NCBI RefSeq assembly: GCF_000759795.1
Contig: NZ_BBMZ01000025.1
Location: 35,310 to 99,309, forward strand
Reading direction: 5' to 3'
Source: Pseudescherichia vulneris NBRC 102420
Lineage (GTDB): Bacteria > Pseudomonadota > Gammaproteobacteria > Enterobacterales > Enterobacteriaceae
DNA: 64,000 bases
Below are positions 1 to 9,874 of the stretch, piece by piece (position 1 is the first letter of the stretch; each line of letters opens with the position of its first letter). Made by a program: the position numbers and the translations under genes. The notes under the pieces were generated by a model that was not told the origin of the DNA, did no database searches, and was given only the letters and a program-made list of their open reading frames with translations.

Positions 1-327
1 AAGGATTTTTACCGCTTTCGCGGTATCGATCGGACTGCCGCCGCCGAAGGCGATGATGTAATCGCACTGCGCCGACCGGTAGGCCGCGTAGCCCTCCTCC
101 ACCAACTCCTCGGTGGGATTGGGGAAGACGCTATCAAACAGATGGTATGGCATCTGGTGCGCATTCAGGGCGGCAAACAGGCTGTCGAGCAGGCCCAGCT
201 TAACCAGCTGACCGTCGGTGACAACCAGCGCCTTGCCCCACTGCTTGTTTGCTACCAGATTAACCATATCGCCAATTGCACCTGCGCCATGCAGGCTGAT
301 TTTAGGCAGTGCCAACATAAAGCTCAT
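1..327 (-). CDS. fucO: Lactaldehyde reductase FucO, N-terminal part (cut by window edge)
   Basis: Only the first 109 codons are present; the gene runs off the left edge. The product starts MSFMLALPKISLHGAGAIGD and contains FGGGSPIDTAKA, the nucleotide-binding signature of iron-dependent group III alcohol dehydrogenases. FucO reduces the L-lactaldehyde made by rhamnulose-1-phosphate aldolase to 1,2-propanediol with NADH. It begins 29 bases after the second sugar permease gene on the same strand, so it is probably the last visible gene of the rhamnose operon. In E. coli fucO belongs to the fucose locus, so its place here fits a dedicated copy for rhamnose fermentation. The family call is firm; the role comes from context. 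Confidence 0.88.
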   Translation of the reverse strand, partial: MSFMLALPKISLHGAGAIGDMVNLVANKQWGKALVVTDGQLVKLGLLDSLFAALNAHQMPYHLFDSVFPNPTEELVEEGYAAYRSAQCDYIIAFGGGSPIDTAKAVKIL

Positions 328-356
328 GATAGATCTCCATTAATTACTGTGATTTT

Positions 357-1361
357 TTAAATTCGTCTTCGCTGCAAAATCCGGCGGGTAACGATCGGCA
401 GGGAGATGACCACAATCAGCATCGCGCCGATGATGATCGACATCACGATGCCCGGCACGTTGAGCAGGCTCAGGCCAAAGGTCACCAGTCCCATCAGAAA
501 GGCGGCGATAATCACGCCCACCATGCTGCCGGAGCCGCCGAGAATATTGACCCCGCCCAGCACCGCCATCGTCACCACCGCCAGCTCCCAGCCGGTAGCG
601 ATAGTGGGACGGGTGCTGCCAAGGCGTGAGGTGAGCAACACCGAGGCCAGTCCGGCCATTAGCCCCACCAGCGCAAAGAGCAGTAGGTTATGACGCTTGA
701 CGTTGATGCCCGAGTACCAAGCCCCGGTGGGGTTATTGCCGATGGCGTAGGTGCGGCGGCCAAAGTTGGTGCGGTGCAGCACGAACGCGAAGATGCCCGC
801 CAGCACAATAAAGAGCGCAAACTCAAACGACAGCGCCCCCCAGACGTAGCCCTGGCCGAACCAGGCAAAGCTTTCGGGGTACGCGTTCAGCGCCTTATCG
901 CCGAGCAGAATGTAGGTGATGCCGCGGTAGAGGCTCATGGTGCCGATGGTGATGACGATAGAGGAGAGATTAAACCGCGTCACCAGCAGGCCGTTGAACA
1001 GCCCGCACAGCAGACCGACACCTAACCCCACGACCACCAGCAGCGGCGTATCCACCCCCGCCTGGGCGCAAAAGCCCATCACGGTGGAGCTGAGGGCAAT
1101 GGTGGAGGCCACCGACAGGTCAATCTCCCGGGCGATGATCAGCATCGCCATCGGCAGAACGATGATCGCCTTCTCAGTGAAGTTAAAGGTGGCGTCAGAG
1201 AGGTTCCAGATATTAAGAAAGTAGGGAGAGGCGAAGGCGTTAATTAAAAACACCAGCAGCGTGACGGCGAGTAAGAAGCCCTCCCAGCACAGGAGCCGTT
1301 TCAAAAAAGGTTGGCTCTCAGGCAGGCTCTTTACGGTATCAGTGGTTAATATTTTGCTCAT
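357..1361 (-). CDS. Rhamnose-type sugar ABC transporter permease (second subunit)
   Basis: A 334-residue, strongly hydrophobic protein of the RbsC/branched sugar permease family (BPD_transp_2). It carries the typical cytoplasmic stretch with NPTGAWYSGIN followed by a GLMAGLASVL helix and a late glycine-rich GGVNILGGSGS loop. It should form the inner-membrane channel together with the neighbouring permease. Its ATG overlaps the stop of that gene by four bases (ATGA), which implies translational coupling. The genes around it are rhaBAD and a periplasmic binding protein, so L-rhamnose is the probable substrate. Ribose, AI-2 or another sugar cannot be excluded from the sequence alone. Confidence 0.85.
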   Translation of the reverse strand: MSKILTTDTVKSLPESQPFLKRLLCWEGFLLAVTLLVFLINAFASPYFLNIWNLSDATFNFTEKAIIVLPMAMLIIAREIDLSVASTIALSSTVMGFCAQAGVDTPLLVVVGLGVGLLCGLFNGLLVTRFNLSSIVITIGTMSLYRGITYILLGDKALNAYPESFAWFGQGYVWGALSFEFALFIVLAGIFAFVLHRTNFGRRTYAIGNNPTGAWYSGINVKRHNLLLFALVGLMAGLASVLLTSRLGSTRPTIATGWELAVVTMAVLGGVNILGGSGSMVGVIIAAFLMGLVTFGLSLLNVPGIVMSIIIGAMLIVVISLPIVTRRILQRRRI

Positions 1362-2362
1362 GGTTTCACCGCCTGTTTCTGTCGGGCCAGCGCCGCATCG
1401 CGCAGGATCAGCCGACCTTTGCGTTTATTGCCGCGCTCGTTAAGCAGAACCGCTATCACAATCACCGTGCCGGAGATGGCCATCTGCCAGAAGGGCGAAA
1501 TGCCGATCACCGGCAGGGCGTTATTGATCACGCCGAGGAACAGCGCACCAAACAAGCAGCCGAGCACGCGGCCCGTGCCGCCCATGGTGCTGACCCCACC
1601 GATTACGCAGGCGGCCACCACCTGCAGTTCAAAGCCGTTGGCAACGTCGACATAGGCCACAGCAAAGCGGGAGATCCACAGGTAGCCGCAGAACCCGGCC
1701 AGCGCCCCGGAGAGGCAGAAGCTGACGAACTGCATTTTTCCAGCGTTGATGCCGGTGTAGTACGCCGCCGTGGCGTTGCCGCCTGCGGTATAGAGCGCCC
1801 GCCCGGTGCGACTGTAGCGTAGGAAGTAGCCCACCAGCAGCAGCGCGGCGATGGCGCACCAGCTCAGCAGCGGCAGCCCCAGCACGCTGGCGCGCGGCAA
1901 GGCAAGGAAGTCGTTGCTCATCTGGTGGGAGTTGATCCAGCCCCCGTCAGAGAGCAGAAAAATAATCCCGCGATAGATGCTCATGGTGCCGAGCGTCACC
2001 ACAATCGCCGGAATGCCCATCTTCCATACCAGCAGGCCGTTGATGGCGCCCATCACCAGCCCGAGACCGGTCGCGAGGATCAGCAGCGCCCAGACCGGAA
2101 TGTCAGGATGGTGGAAGTTGAGCAGGGCGACGATCATCCCGGTCAGCGCCAGGTTGGCGGCCATCGACAGGTCGATGCCTTTGGTCAGTAGCACCATCAT
2201 CTGGCCGAGGGCGAGAATAATCAGGATAGCCGTATCGTTAAACATCTCCGCCAGGTTGCCGGGGGCGATAAACGACGGCACGCGGCTACCGATGGCCAGC
2301 ACCATCAGGACGATCACCGCGGCCAGCAGCGCTTCGCGATTTTTAAGCAGTTGTTGCCACAT
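1358..2362 (-). CDS. Rhamnose-type sugar ABC transporter permease (first subunit)
   Basis: A 334-residue membrane protein of the same RbsC-like family as its downstream neighbour, with about eight to ten hydrophobic segments. The family loop appears as GGNATAAYYTGIN and the later glycine loop as GGVSTMGGTGR. Two different permeases of equal length next to each other suggest a heterodimeric channel, as in the rhizobial RhaSTPQ rhamnose importer. The start codon overlaps the ATPase stop by one base (TAATG), and its own stop overlaps the next permease by four bases. Substrate assignment rests on the operon, not on residues. Confidence 0.85.
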   Translation of the reverse strand: MWQQLLKNREALLAAVIVLMVLAIGSRVPSFIAPGNLAEMFNDTAILIILALGQMMVLLTKGIDLSMAANLALTGMIVALLNFHHPDIPVWALLILATGLGLVMGAINGLLVWKMGIPAIVVTLGTMSIYRGIIFLLSDGGWINSHQMSNDFLALPRASVLGLPLLSWCAIAALLLVGYFLRYSRTGRALYTAGGNATAAYYTGINAGKMQFVSFCLSGALAGFCGYLWISRFAVAYVDVANGFELQVVAACVIGGVSTMGGTGRVLGCLFGALFLGVINNALPVIGISPFWQMAISGTVIVIAVLLNERGNKRKGRLILRDAALARQKQAVKP

Positions 2363-3864
2363 TATGCTGCCTCCTGTTTCGCACCGCTGGCGGCGCTGAC
2401 GATGGTCTCCGCCGTGGCTTCACCCGCCGCATATTTAGCGACCATCCGCCCCTCGTGCATCACCACGATCCGGTCGGCCATGCCCATCACCTCTGGTAGC
2501 TCTGAGGAGACCATGATCACCGCCAGCCCCTGACCCACCAGCTCGGACATAAACTGGTGTACGGCGGCCTTCGAACCGATATCGATGCCTTTGGTTGGCT
2601 CATCAAGAATGATGACGTCGGGGTGCGTGGCGAGCCATTTACCGATCACCACCTTCTGCTGATTACCGCCGGAGAGCGTCTCCACCGGCTGTTTCCAGCT
2701 GAACGCTTTGACCTGGAGTCGTCTGGCATACTCATCGGCGAGCTGCCACTCCCGGTCGTCGTGCAGCACGCCGTTCGGATTGAGCTTGCTGAGCTGCGGC
2801 AGGCTGATGTTCTGGGCAATGGGCAGGGCAATAATGGCTCCCTGCTTCTGCCGCTCCTCCGGCACGCAGACGATACCGGCCCGGATAGCATCCGCAGGCT
2901 GGTGGAACTGCACCGCTTTGCCGTTAAGCACGATGTCGCCGGAAGAGGGGCGCGACACGCCGGAAAGCGCCTGCATCAGCTCGGTACGGCCCGCGCCTAC
3001 CAGCCCGTAAAAGCCGAGGATCTCGCCCTTACGGAGGGTAAAGCTGATGTGGGCAAACTCGGTGGGATGGCAAAGATCCTTCACCTCCAGCACCGTTTCG
3101 CCAGGATCGCAGGCGATCTTGGGATAGGTCTGGGTAATGGCCCGGCCTACCATCATCGCTACCATCCGCTCTTCGCTGATTTCGCTCATCGCCCCGGAAC
3201 CGACATACACCCCGTCGCGTAGGATGGTGTAGTGATCCGCCAGCTCAAAAATCTCGTCGAACTTATGAGAGATAAACAGGATCGCTTTGCCCTCCTGCTT
3301 CAGGCGCTCAACGATCTGGTAGAACTCCAGAATCTCGTGCTGGGAGAGCGCAGCAGTAGGCTCGTCGAGGATCACCACCTGTGCATCAAAGGAGAGGGCG
3401 CGGGCAATGGCGACCATGTGGCGTTGGGCGATGCTCAGGGTTTTCAGGGTCGCGTGGGGATCGATCTGCACTTCGAGGCGAGTGAGGATATCCCGTGCCT
3501 TCTGGTGCATAGCGGGCCAGTCGAGCTTTTTCAAAAAGCCTTTATAGAGGTACTGTCCGACAAAGATGTTCTCCGTCACCGACAGCTCATCAAACAGCAC
3601 GGTCTCCTGGTGGATCGCCGTGATGCCCACCCGATGGGCGGATTCCGGCGTGGGAAGTTGAATGGGGATCGCCTTATAGAGGATTTCACCCTCTTCAGGC
3701 TGATAGATGCCGGTCATCACTTTAACCAGTGTGGATTTGCCTGCGCCGTTTTCACCAATCAGCGCGGTGACTTTGCCAGGCCAGAGATCAAGCTGTACGT
3801 TCTCAAGGGCGCGCACGCCAGGGAACACCTTGGTGATCCCCTTGAGCTGAAGCAGTGGTGTCAT
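2362..3864 (-). CDS. Rhamnose-type sugar ABC transporter ATP-binding protein
   Basis: A 500-residue tandem ABC ATPase of the RbsA/MglA class. The N-terminal cassette has a clean Walker A (GENGAGKS, about residues 37-44), a Walker B followed by DEPTAALS, and a switch region ISHKFDE. The C-terminal cassette has the degenerate Walker A GLVGAGRT typical of this class, an LSGGNQQKV signature and a second DEPTKGID Walker B. It powers uptake through the two downstream permeases. A REP element separates it from the binding-protein gene, so expression of membrane and periplasmic components may be uncoupled there. Rhamnose specificity is inferred from the neighbours. Confidence 0.9.
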   Translation of the reverse strand: MTPLLQLKGITKVFPGVRALENVQLDLWPGKVTALIGENGAGKSTLVKVMTGIYQPEEGEILYKAIPIQLPTPESAHRVGITAIHQETVLFDELSVTENIFVGQYLYKGFLKKLDWPAMHQKARDILTRLEVQIDPHATLKTLSIAQRHMVAIARALSFDAQVVILDEPTAALSQHEILEFYQIVERLKQEGKAILFISHKFDEIFELADHYTILRDGVYVGSGAMSEISEERMVAMMVGRAITQTYPKIACDPGETVLEVKDLCHPTEFAHISFTLRKGEILGFYGLVGAGRTELMQALSGVSRPSSGDIVLNGKAVQFHQPADAIRAGIVCVPEERQKQGAIIALPIAQNISLPQLSKLNPNGVLHDDREWQLADEYARRLQVKAFSWKQPVETLSGGNQQKVVIGKWLATHPDVIILDEPTKGIDIGSKAAVHQFMSELVGQGLAVIMVSSELPEVMGMADRIVVMHEGRMVAKYAAGEATAETIVSAASGAKQEAA

Positions 3865-3877
3865 GATAAGTCTCCGT

Positions 3878-3915
3878 AATCGTAGGGCGGGTCAGCGCCT
3901 GCGCCACCCGCCGTT
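3878..3915. repeat. REP-type palindrome inside the rhamnose operon
   Basis: An imperfect inverted repeat (GGGCGGGTC...GCCACCCGCC arms) fills the short gap between the sugar-binding protein and ATPase genes. It matches the REP palindromes seen elsewhere in this window. Such elements often stabilise upstream mRNA or end transcription partially. Confidence 0.7.
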
Positions 3916-3930
3916 TTGCCGGATAGCGGA

Positions 3931-4917
3931 TCAGAAAATCTTCGAAAACTTATCAATGTTGCTGGCATCGTAGACGAACGGCTCAGACATCGCACCGCTG
4001 CCGTCAGCGTCCAGCTTCACCTTGCCGAGTTTGCCCATATTGGCTTCGGTTTTCGTGGCCGTGCCTTTGACCAGATCGTCAGCCAGATAGGTCGCGGCGT
4101 AGCCCAGATCGATCGGGTTCCAGATAGCAAAGCTCTTGGTTGCGCCGGACTTCACCGCGCCCGCCATCTCAGACGGCAGGCCGAGTCCGGTTACGTACAC
4201 CTTGCCAATCTTGCCCTGATCCTTCACCGCCTGGGCAGCGGCTACGATCCCCACCGAGGAGGGAGAGACGATCACCTTCAGGTCCGGGTAGGTTTTTAGC
4301 AGGCCGACCGCTTCGCGGTAACTCTTATCGGAGAGGTCATCGCCGTAGGCCACCGTGACAAGGTTGACGGAGGGGTACTTCGGCAGCACCTTTTTCATCT
4401 CTTCAATCCAGATGTTCTGGTTGGTCGAGGTGGGCGTGGCGCTGAGGATCGCCACGTCGCCTTTCTCCACGTTCAGCGCCTTCAGCGCCTCGGCGGCGAG
4501 CTTAACGTTGGTTTCACCAATCAGGGCATTGTTGGATGGGTTGAGATGGATCTGGCGGCCCGCTTTTGCTACGCCGGAGTCCCATGACACCACTTTGATC
4601 CCGCGCTGCATCGCTTTTTTCAGCACCGGCACGACGGCATCCGGATCGTTCGCCGAGATAGCGATCGCATCTACCCCCTGGGCGATCAAGCCGTTCAGTA
4701 CTTCGATCTGCGCCTCCGCCGTGGTGGTGGTCGGGCCGGTATAAATGACTTTCACATCCCCTAACTCTTTAGCCGCCTCCTGGGCACCGACGTTCGCTGC
4801 CTCAAAAAAACCATTGCCAAGGGATTTTGCGACCAGGGCAATTTTGACTTCTGCTAATGCGGAACCGGACAACGCCAGAGCGGCAACGGTGAGGATCAAG
4901 CTTGTCTTTATATTCAT
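3931..4917 (-). CDS. Rhamnose-type periplasmic sugar-binding protein
   Basis: A 328-residue Peripla_BP_4 protein. The first about 22 residues form a signal peptide ending SGSALA, and the mature part starts with EVKIALVAKSLGNGFF, the usual opening of ribose/rhamnose-type binding proteins. DAIAISANDPDAV and a VVSWDSG strand contribute to the sugar pocket in the family. It should capture sugar in the periplasm and hand it to the membrane permeases. It lies directly downstream of rhaD and upstream of the ATPase, on the same strand. In rhizobia the equivalent gene is called rhaS, a name avoided here because it clashes with the enteric regulator. Confidence 0.88.
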   Translation of the reverse strand: MNIKTSLILTVAALALSGSALAEVKIALVAKSLGNGFFEAANVGAQEAAKELGDVKVIYTGPTTTTAEAQIEVLNGLIAQGVDAIAISANDPDAVVPVLKKAMQRGIKVVSWDSGVAKAGRQIHLNPSNNALIGETNVKLAAEALKALNVEKGDVAILSATPTSTNQNIWIEEMKKVLPKYPSVNLVTVAYGDDLSDKSYREAVGLLKTYPDLKVIVSPSSVGIVAAAQAVKDQGKIGKVYVTGLGLPSEMAGAVKSGATKSFAIWNPIDLGYAATYLADDLVKGTATKTEANMGKLGKVKLDADGSGAMSEPFVYDASNIDKFSKIF

Positions 4918-5003
4918 TGCTTTTACTCCACTGATATTGAGTTAGTTGTGTAGGGCTTGCAGGTGTGGCTTCGCCCCGTCTCAGTGAGCGGGGCGCGATG
5001 TTC

Positions 5004-5834
5004 TTATTTATAAAGCTCGAGTGCGCTGGCCATCGGGGTGACGCCAAAGCGTTTGCCGAGGGCAATTAACTCCTCTTGAGTGATGGTCTGCTTCATGCCG
5101 CCCATCGAGTAGACCTTCACCAGTACCTCGGCAGACTTCTCGGCGGTATCGATCAGGCCAAAGGCTTCGTCCAGCGTTGGACCGCTGCCGAAGACGCCAT
5201 GGAACGGCCAGAGCACGAGCGAGTGCCGTGACATCTGCCCTGCGGTGGCCTGGCCAATCTCATCGGTGCCGGGGACCATCCATGGCAGAATGCCAACGCC
5301 GTCAGGAAACACAACCAGGCATTCGGTACTGCCTTCCCACAGTTTGCGGGTGATCACATCCGTATCGTTTTCCAACACATAGGTGAGGGCGATCAGATTG
5401 GTGGCGTGGCAGTGCATAATCACACGGTCTTTGCCGTCGGTAGCTTTGATGCGCTCGCAGTGGGAGAGAAAGTGCGCTGGCAGCTCGGAGGTGGGAACCG
5501 CTTCGTCGGTCAGCCCCCAGAGAATGTGGTAGCCCGCGCCGTCGCTGTCGACCTTAACGATGCCTAAGTTAGCGACCGGGTCGAGCTGCACGTTACGGAA
5601 AAACTTGCCGGAGCCGGTGACGATAAACGGCGTATTGGCCAGCAGCGGCATCGGCTGGCTCAGGGCGATATAGCGCGGGCTGGTGTGGAATTCGGCCGTA
5701 AACGGGGCGATATCGCCGTCGTCCAGACGCAGGGTCAGGTTGCCACCGTTGCGCTCGTCCCAGCCCTTCAGCCAGGCGTCAGAGGTGGCTTTGATCATCC
5801 CCTGGACGAACCAGGCGTTGGTGATAGTCTGCAT
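5004..5834 (-). CDS. rhaD: Rhamnulose-1-phosphate aldolase RhaD
   Basis: A 276-residue class II aldolase that splits L-rhamnulose 1-phosphate into dihydroxyacetone phosphate and L-lactaldehyde. The zinc-binding pair appears in MHCHATN and the third histidine in [10 protein letters not shown]. Length and sequence closely follow E. coli RhaD (about 274 residues). It follows rhaA after a 97-base gap that holds REP palindromes. Lactaldehyde from this step is the substrate of the fucO product encoded further down the same strand. Confidence 0.95.
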   Translation of the reverse strand: MQTITNAWFVQGMIKATSDAWLKGWDERNGGNLTLRLDDGDIAPFTAEFHTSPRYIALSQPMPLLANTPFIVTGSGKFFRNVQLDPVANLGIVKVDSDGAGYHILWGLTDEAVPTSELPAHFLSHCERIKATDGKDRVIMHCHATNLIALTYVLENDTDVITRKLWEGSTECLVVFPDGVGILPWMVPGTDEIGQATAGQMSRHSLVLWPFHGVFGSGPTLDEAFGLIDTAEKSAEVLVKVYSMGGMKQTITQEELIALGKRFGVTPMASALELYK

Positions 5835-5847
5835 AGTCTCTCTATTC

Positions 5848-5928
5848 CTTCAAAATGCCGGGTGGCGCTGCGCTGACCCGGCCTACGGTCGTTTGTAGGC
5901 CCGGCAAGCAGAGCGCCGCCGGGCAATG
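5848..5928. repeat. Paired REP palindromes (BIME-like) between rhaA and rhaD
   Basis: Two REP-like palindromes in opposite orientation occupy almost the whole gap between rhaA and rhaD; the cores are CCGGGTGGCGC/GACCCGG and GGCCCGGCAAGC/GCCGCCGGGC. They sit inside the presumed operon and could give different mRNA levels for rhaBA and the distal genes. Confidence 0.75.
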
Positions 5929-5931
5929 TTT

Positions 5932-7191
5932 TTACTTGCGATTGGCCAGAACGTCTTGCTCATAGGCCCGCACGCTGTCCAGCCACTGACTCCCCGCCGG
6001 GGTATCATGACGCTGGCAGTACATCTCCCATACCGCCTGCCACGGCAGCGATTTTTGCTCCTCCAGCAGCGCCAGGCGGGCGGTGTAATCGCCCTCGGCT
6101 TCCAGAGCGCGCAGTTGAGCCGTCGGCTCCAGCAGGGCGCGCAGCAGGGCTTTTTTCATGTTGCGGGTGCCAATCACCCATGCGGCGATGCGGTTGATCG
6201 ACGCATCAAAGAAGTCGAGGCCAATGTGCACCCGGTCAAAGAGATCGTGACGGATGATTTCGCTGGCGATGGCCTGGGTTTCATCATCCAGCAGCACTAC
6301 GTGGTCGCTGTCCCAGCGCACCGGACGGCTAACGTGCAGCAGCAGGCGTGGGATATAGAGCATGGCGGCAGAGATCTTGTCGGAGATCACCTCCGTCGGG
6401 TGGAAGTGGCCCGCATCCAGGCAGAGCGCGGTCTGGCGGCTGGTGGCGTAGCCCATGTAAAACTCGTTCGAGCCGACGGTGTAGCTCTCCGCACCGATGC
6501 CGAACAGCTTGCTCTCTACGGCATCAATGTGGTGGTCGAGGCTCAGCTTTTCACTCAGGGCTTCATCCAGCGCGGCGAGCAGGCGCTGACGCGGGGCGAG
6601 GCGGTCAACGGTGACATCCTTCATGCCGTCCGGAACCCAGATATTCATCACCGACGGCGTACCCAGTTGCTCGCCAAACCAGGCGGATACGCGGCGGCAG
6701 GCTTTAACGTGGTCGATCCAGAACTGGCGGATCTCGTCGTTGGCGTGGGAGAGGGTAAAGCCATCGGCGCTCAGCGGATGTGAGAAGCAGGAGGGGTTAA
6801 AGTCCAGGCCCAGCTTCTGCGCTTTTGCCCACGCCACCCAGTTTGTAAAGTGCTCGGGCCTAATGGCGTTACGCTCCACCGGTGTCTCTGACTCAAGGTA
6901 GATCGCATGCAGATTCAGGCGTTTTGGCCCGGGGATCAGGCTCAGGGCCTGCTCCAGATCCGCCCGCAGCTCCTCGGCGCTGCGCGCTTTGCCGGGGTAG
7001 TTACCAGTGGCCTGGATCCCGCCGGTCAGGCCGCCCTGCGGGTTCTCAAACCCGGCCACGTCGTCGCCCTGCCAGCAGTGCATGGAAACCGGCAGGCGAT
7101 CGAGCTGACGCAGCGCCTCCTCAACGTCAACGCCTACCGCGGCAAACCGCTGCTTAGCAAGTTCCCAGGCTTGTTCAATGGGAGTGGTCAT
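5932..7191 (-). CDS. rhaA: L-rhamnose isomerase RhaA
   Basis: A 419-residue TIM-barrel isomerase that converts L-rhamnose to L-rhamnulose. The metal-site regions [11 protein letters not shown] and LDDETQ are intact, and the sequence follows E. coli RhaA throughout. The start was set at MTTPIEQAW because this gives the same 419-residue length; a start two codons earlier is possible. The ATG overlaps the rhaB stop by four bases, so the two genes are translationally coupled. It is the second gene of the rhaBAD cluster. Confidence 0.96.
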   Translation of the reverse strand: MTTPIEQAWELAKQRFAAVGVDVEEALRQLDRLPVSMHCWQGDDVAGFENPQGGLTGGIQATGNYPGKARSAEELRADLEQALSLIPGPKRLNLHAIYLESETPVERNAIRPEHFTNWVAWAKAQKLGLDFNPSCFSHPLSADGFTLSHANDEIRQFWIDHVKACRRVSAWFGEQLGTPSVMNIWVPDGMKDVTVDRLAPRQRLLAALDEALSEKLSLDHHIDAVESKLFGIGAESYTVGSNEFYMGYATSRQTALCLDAGHFHPTEVISDKISAAMLYIPRLLLHVSRPVRWDSDHVVLLDDETQAIASEIIRHDLFDRVHIGLDFFDASINRIAAWVIGTRNMKKALLRALLEPTAQLRALEAEGDYTARLALLEEQKSLPWQAVWEMYCQRHDTPAGSQWLDSVRAYEQDVLANRK

Positions 7192-8657
7192 GCGCAAAGC
7201 TCCTTTCTCTGTGGTTTGGTTTGAAACTGCGCGACGTGGCGGGCAATTTCACTGTCAGGTTGTGGAATAAAGGTTGTCAGGTCGTAATTAGCCGTCACGA
7301 CCTGGCGGAAAGTGTCGACGTTGTCTAATTCTTCCAGGGTCATTAGCTGAATACCGATATTGCCCAGCGTCGAGGCTTCGATGGGGCCAGCTACGACGGT
7401 GACGCCGCAGGCGTCGGCGCAGAGTTGGTTGAGGAGACGGTTCTGGCAGCCGCCGCCGACGATATGCAGCTGGCTGAACGGCCTGCCGCGCAGGGTTGCC
7501 AGCTCGCCGAGCACGTCGGCATAGAGCAGGGCAAGGCTGTCGAAGATGCAGCGCGCCAGCCCGGCGGGACCTTCTGGCTCAGGCTGGCCGGATCCACGGC
7601 AGGCGGCGCGGATCTCAGCGCTCATGTTTTCCGGGTTGATAAAGCGCTCATCGTTGGGGTTAATCAGGATCCGGCATGCGGTAAGTTGCTCGGTGTCGGC
7701 AATCAGGGCCGGCAGGTCAGTTACGTTCTGCTCTTTCAGCACCCGCTGTAGCAGCCACAGACCCATGATGTTTTTCAGCACCCGGTAGCGCCCTTCGGCA
7801 CCGCCCTCGTTAGTGATATTGGCCGCCAGCGCCGCCTCGTCGGTATAGGGCGTTTGGCTCTCAAAACCCATCAGGGACCAGGTGCCGGAGGAGAGGTAGG
7901 CGCTGTCCGCATCGCTCAGCGGCGAGGCGATCACCGCGCTGGCGGTATCATGGCTGGCGACGGCCACCACCGGGATCTCACTTCCCTGCGGGCATTGCCA
8001 GTGACCAATCACGTTGCCCGGCTGGGTCGGGGTGCCAAACCAGGCTTTGTTAGCCCCGGTCCAGGCGAGCAGGACGTCATCCCAGTCATCGCTAGTGATA
8101 TTCACCAGCTGGGTGGTGGTGGCATTGGTGTACTCCCAGTTCATCTTGCCCGTCAGGCGAAAACTGAAGTAGTCCGGGATCAGCAGGGCATGAGCCACCT
8201 GCGCTGCCTGCTCTGGTTGCTGCTCGACAAAGGCGCGCAGCTGATAGAGGGTGTTGAACGGCAGAAACTGAATGCCGCTGCGGCGGTAGATGGTCTCTCT
8301 GCCGAGCTGCGCCTGGGCGCTGGCCATCACGCCGTGGGTGCGCCCGTCACGGTACGACACCGGCAGGCCGACGCGCTGGCCGTGCTCATCAAGCAGCACA
8401 TAGTCCACGCCCCAGGTATCAATGCCGATGCTATCGATCTGAATGCCCTGCTCGCTGACCTTGTTTAGCCCAAGGCGGATCTCACTCTCCAGGCTGTCGA
8501 TATCCCAGGTAGCAAAGCCGTCCACGTTTTGCAGGCAGTTGACGAAGCGGTGAATTTCACGCAGCGACAGGGCACGCTGATCACTGTCGTAACGCGCCAG
8601 CATTACGCGTCCACTGGATGCGCCGAGATCGACCGCGACGCAATGGCGAAAGGTCAT
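7188..8657 (-). CDS. rhaB: Rhamnulokinase RhaB
   Basis: A 489-residue FGGY-family sugar kinase, the same length as the E. coli enzyme. The N-terminal [11 protein letters not shown] is the phosphate-binding loop; SSGTWSLMG and IVGGGCQN in the second domain shape the ATP site. It phosphorylates L-rhamnulose to L-rhamnulose 1-phosphate in the cytoplasm. It is the first gene of the catabolic operon and is transcribed divergently from rhaS. Its upstream region carries a RhaS-type operator and a CRP site. Confidence 0.96.
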   Translation of the reverse strand: MTFRHCVAVDLGASSGRVMLARYDSDQRALSLREIHRFVNCLQNVDGFATWDIDSLESEIRLGLNKVSEQGIQIDSIGIDTWGVDYVLLDEHGQRVGLPVSYRDGRTHGVMASAQAQLGRETIYRRSGIQFLPFNTLYQLRAFVEQQPEQAAQVAHALLIPDYFSFRLTGKMNWEYTNATTTQLVNITSDDWDDVLLAWTGANKAWFGTPTQPGNVIGHWQCPQGSEIPVVAVASHDTASAVIASPLSDADSAYLSSGTWSLMGFESQTPYTDEAALAANITNEGGAEGRYRVLKNIMGLWLLQRVLKEQNVTDLPALIADTEQLTACRILINPNDERFINPENMSAEIRAACRGSGQPEPEGPAGLARCIFDSLALLYADVLGELATLRGRPFSQLHIVGGGCQNRLLNQLCADACGVTVVAGPIEASTLGNIGIQLMTLEELDNVDTFRQVVTANYDLTTFIPQPDSEIARHVAQFQTKPQRKELCA

Positions 8658-8957
8658 AGTGGAGTCCTTCTGAGAGTCAATATCGACAGTCTACGAACCC
8701 CCTCAGTGGCGCACCTTCTTGCTATGGACAGGCAAAATTAGGCGCTGGCAAGAAAGCAAAGATGAACGTGATAGCGTTCACAATTCCCAGCAATAACGCC
8801 TCTTACAGCGGATGTGACGCCAGCCGCATTTCCGGATCTTTCCCACCGTTTCTTGAAAAAGCGACCGGGTTTGCGCGCTTTGACGTCAAAAATTCAAGGT
8901 GGGATTGCCAGCCCTTCATTACTATTTTTGGCATGTTCTCCATTTCAGGAAGCCATC
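8658..8957. promoter_or_regulatory. Divergent rhaB/rhaS control region with CRP and RhaS sites
   Basis: This 300-base gap contains no gene. A near-ideal CRP site lies at 8764-8785: CGTGA at 8767-8771, six bases, then TCACA at 8778-8782. On the rhaB side, 8714-8764 read on the minus strand resembles the E. coli RhaS operator of rhaBAD, with conserved pieces CATCTTT, TTGCCA, CCTGTC and AGAAGG in the same order and spacing next to the CRP site. This supports rhamnose activation through RhaS plus catabolite control. The half nearer rhaS (8786-8957) would hold the RhaR-dependent promoter, but I could not place a site there. Confidence 0.8.
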
Positions 8958-9794
8958 ATGACCGTACTACACAGCGTGGATTTTTTTCCGTCAGGTAAAA
9001 CGCCTGTGGCCATTGAGCCGCGCCTTCCCCAGTCGGCGTTTCCTGAACATCACCATGATTTTCATGAGATTGTTATTGTTGAGCATGGCACGGGCATCCA
9101 TGTCTTTAACGGCCAGCCCTACTCCATCAGCGGAGGCAGCGTCTGTTTTATTCGTGACCACGATCGCCATCTCTACGAACACACGGATAATCTCTGTCTG
9201 ACCAACGTGCTCTACCGCTCGCCGGAGGCTTTCCAGTTCCTGGCGGGCCTGAACCAGCTGCTGCCGCAGGAGCAGGATGGACACTACGCCTCCCACTGGC
9301 GGGTTAATCAGGGGGCGTTACAGCAGGTGCGGCAGATCGTTGGCCAGATGGAGCAGAGCGCTGAAGAGGAGAGCGCCGCCGCCCTTGCCAGCCGGGAGAT
9401 CCTGTTTATGCAGCTGCTGGTGCTGCTGCGTAAGAGCAGCCTTGAGGAGGGAGCCGTTAACAACGATGCCCGCCTGAACCAGATGATGGCGTGGCTAGAG
9501 GATCACTTCGCGGATGAGGTCTGCTGGGAGTCTCTGGCCGACCGTTTTTCCCTCTCGCTACGCACGCTGCACCGTCAGCTGAAGCAGCACACGGGCATGA
9601 CCCCGCAGCGTTACCTCAACCGCCTGCGTCTGATTAAGGCTCGCCACCTGCTGCGCCACAGCGATGAGAGCGTTACCGACATTGCATTTCGCTGCGGTTT
9701 CGGCGACAGCAATCATTTTTCGACGCTTTTTCGGCGTGAATTTAGCTGGTCACCGCGGGATATCCGTCAGGGACGAGACACCCCGCTGCAATAG
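8958..9794 (+). CDS. rhaS: AraC-family activator RhaS of rhaBAD
   Basis: A 278-residue regulator, the same length as E. coli RhaS. The N-terminal cupin half ([16 protein letters not shown]) binds L-rhamnose. The C-terminal half holds two helix-turn-helix motifs ([15 protein letters not shown] and [20 protein letters not shown]), the AraC signature. The start [10 protein letters not shown] was chosen by homology; upstream in-frame codons lack matching sequence. RhaS activates rhaBAD and, probably here, the linked transporter genes. Confidence 0.95.
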   Translation: MTVLHSVDFFPSGKTPVAIEPRLPQSAFPEHHHDFHEIVIVEHGTGIHVFNGQPYSISGGSVCFIRDHDRHLYEHTDNLCLTNVLYRSPEAFQFLAGLNQLLPQEQDGHYASHWRVNQGALQQVRQIVGQMEQSAEEESAAALASREILFMQLLVLLRKSSLEEGAVNNDARLNQMMAWLEDHFADEVCWESLADRFSLSLRTLHRQLKQHTGMTPQRYLNRLRLIKARHLLRHSDESVTDIAFRCGFGDSNHFSTLFRREFSWSPRDIRQGRDTPLQ

Positions 9795-9874
9795 CCGTAA
9801 ACGAGAAGACAGTCACCGTTTTTTTGCTAAAAAACAGCTAAATATAGAAGGTTGAAGGCTGTTGAGGTGACGCT

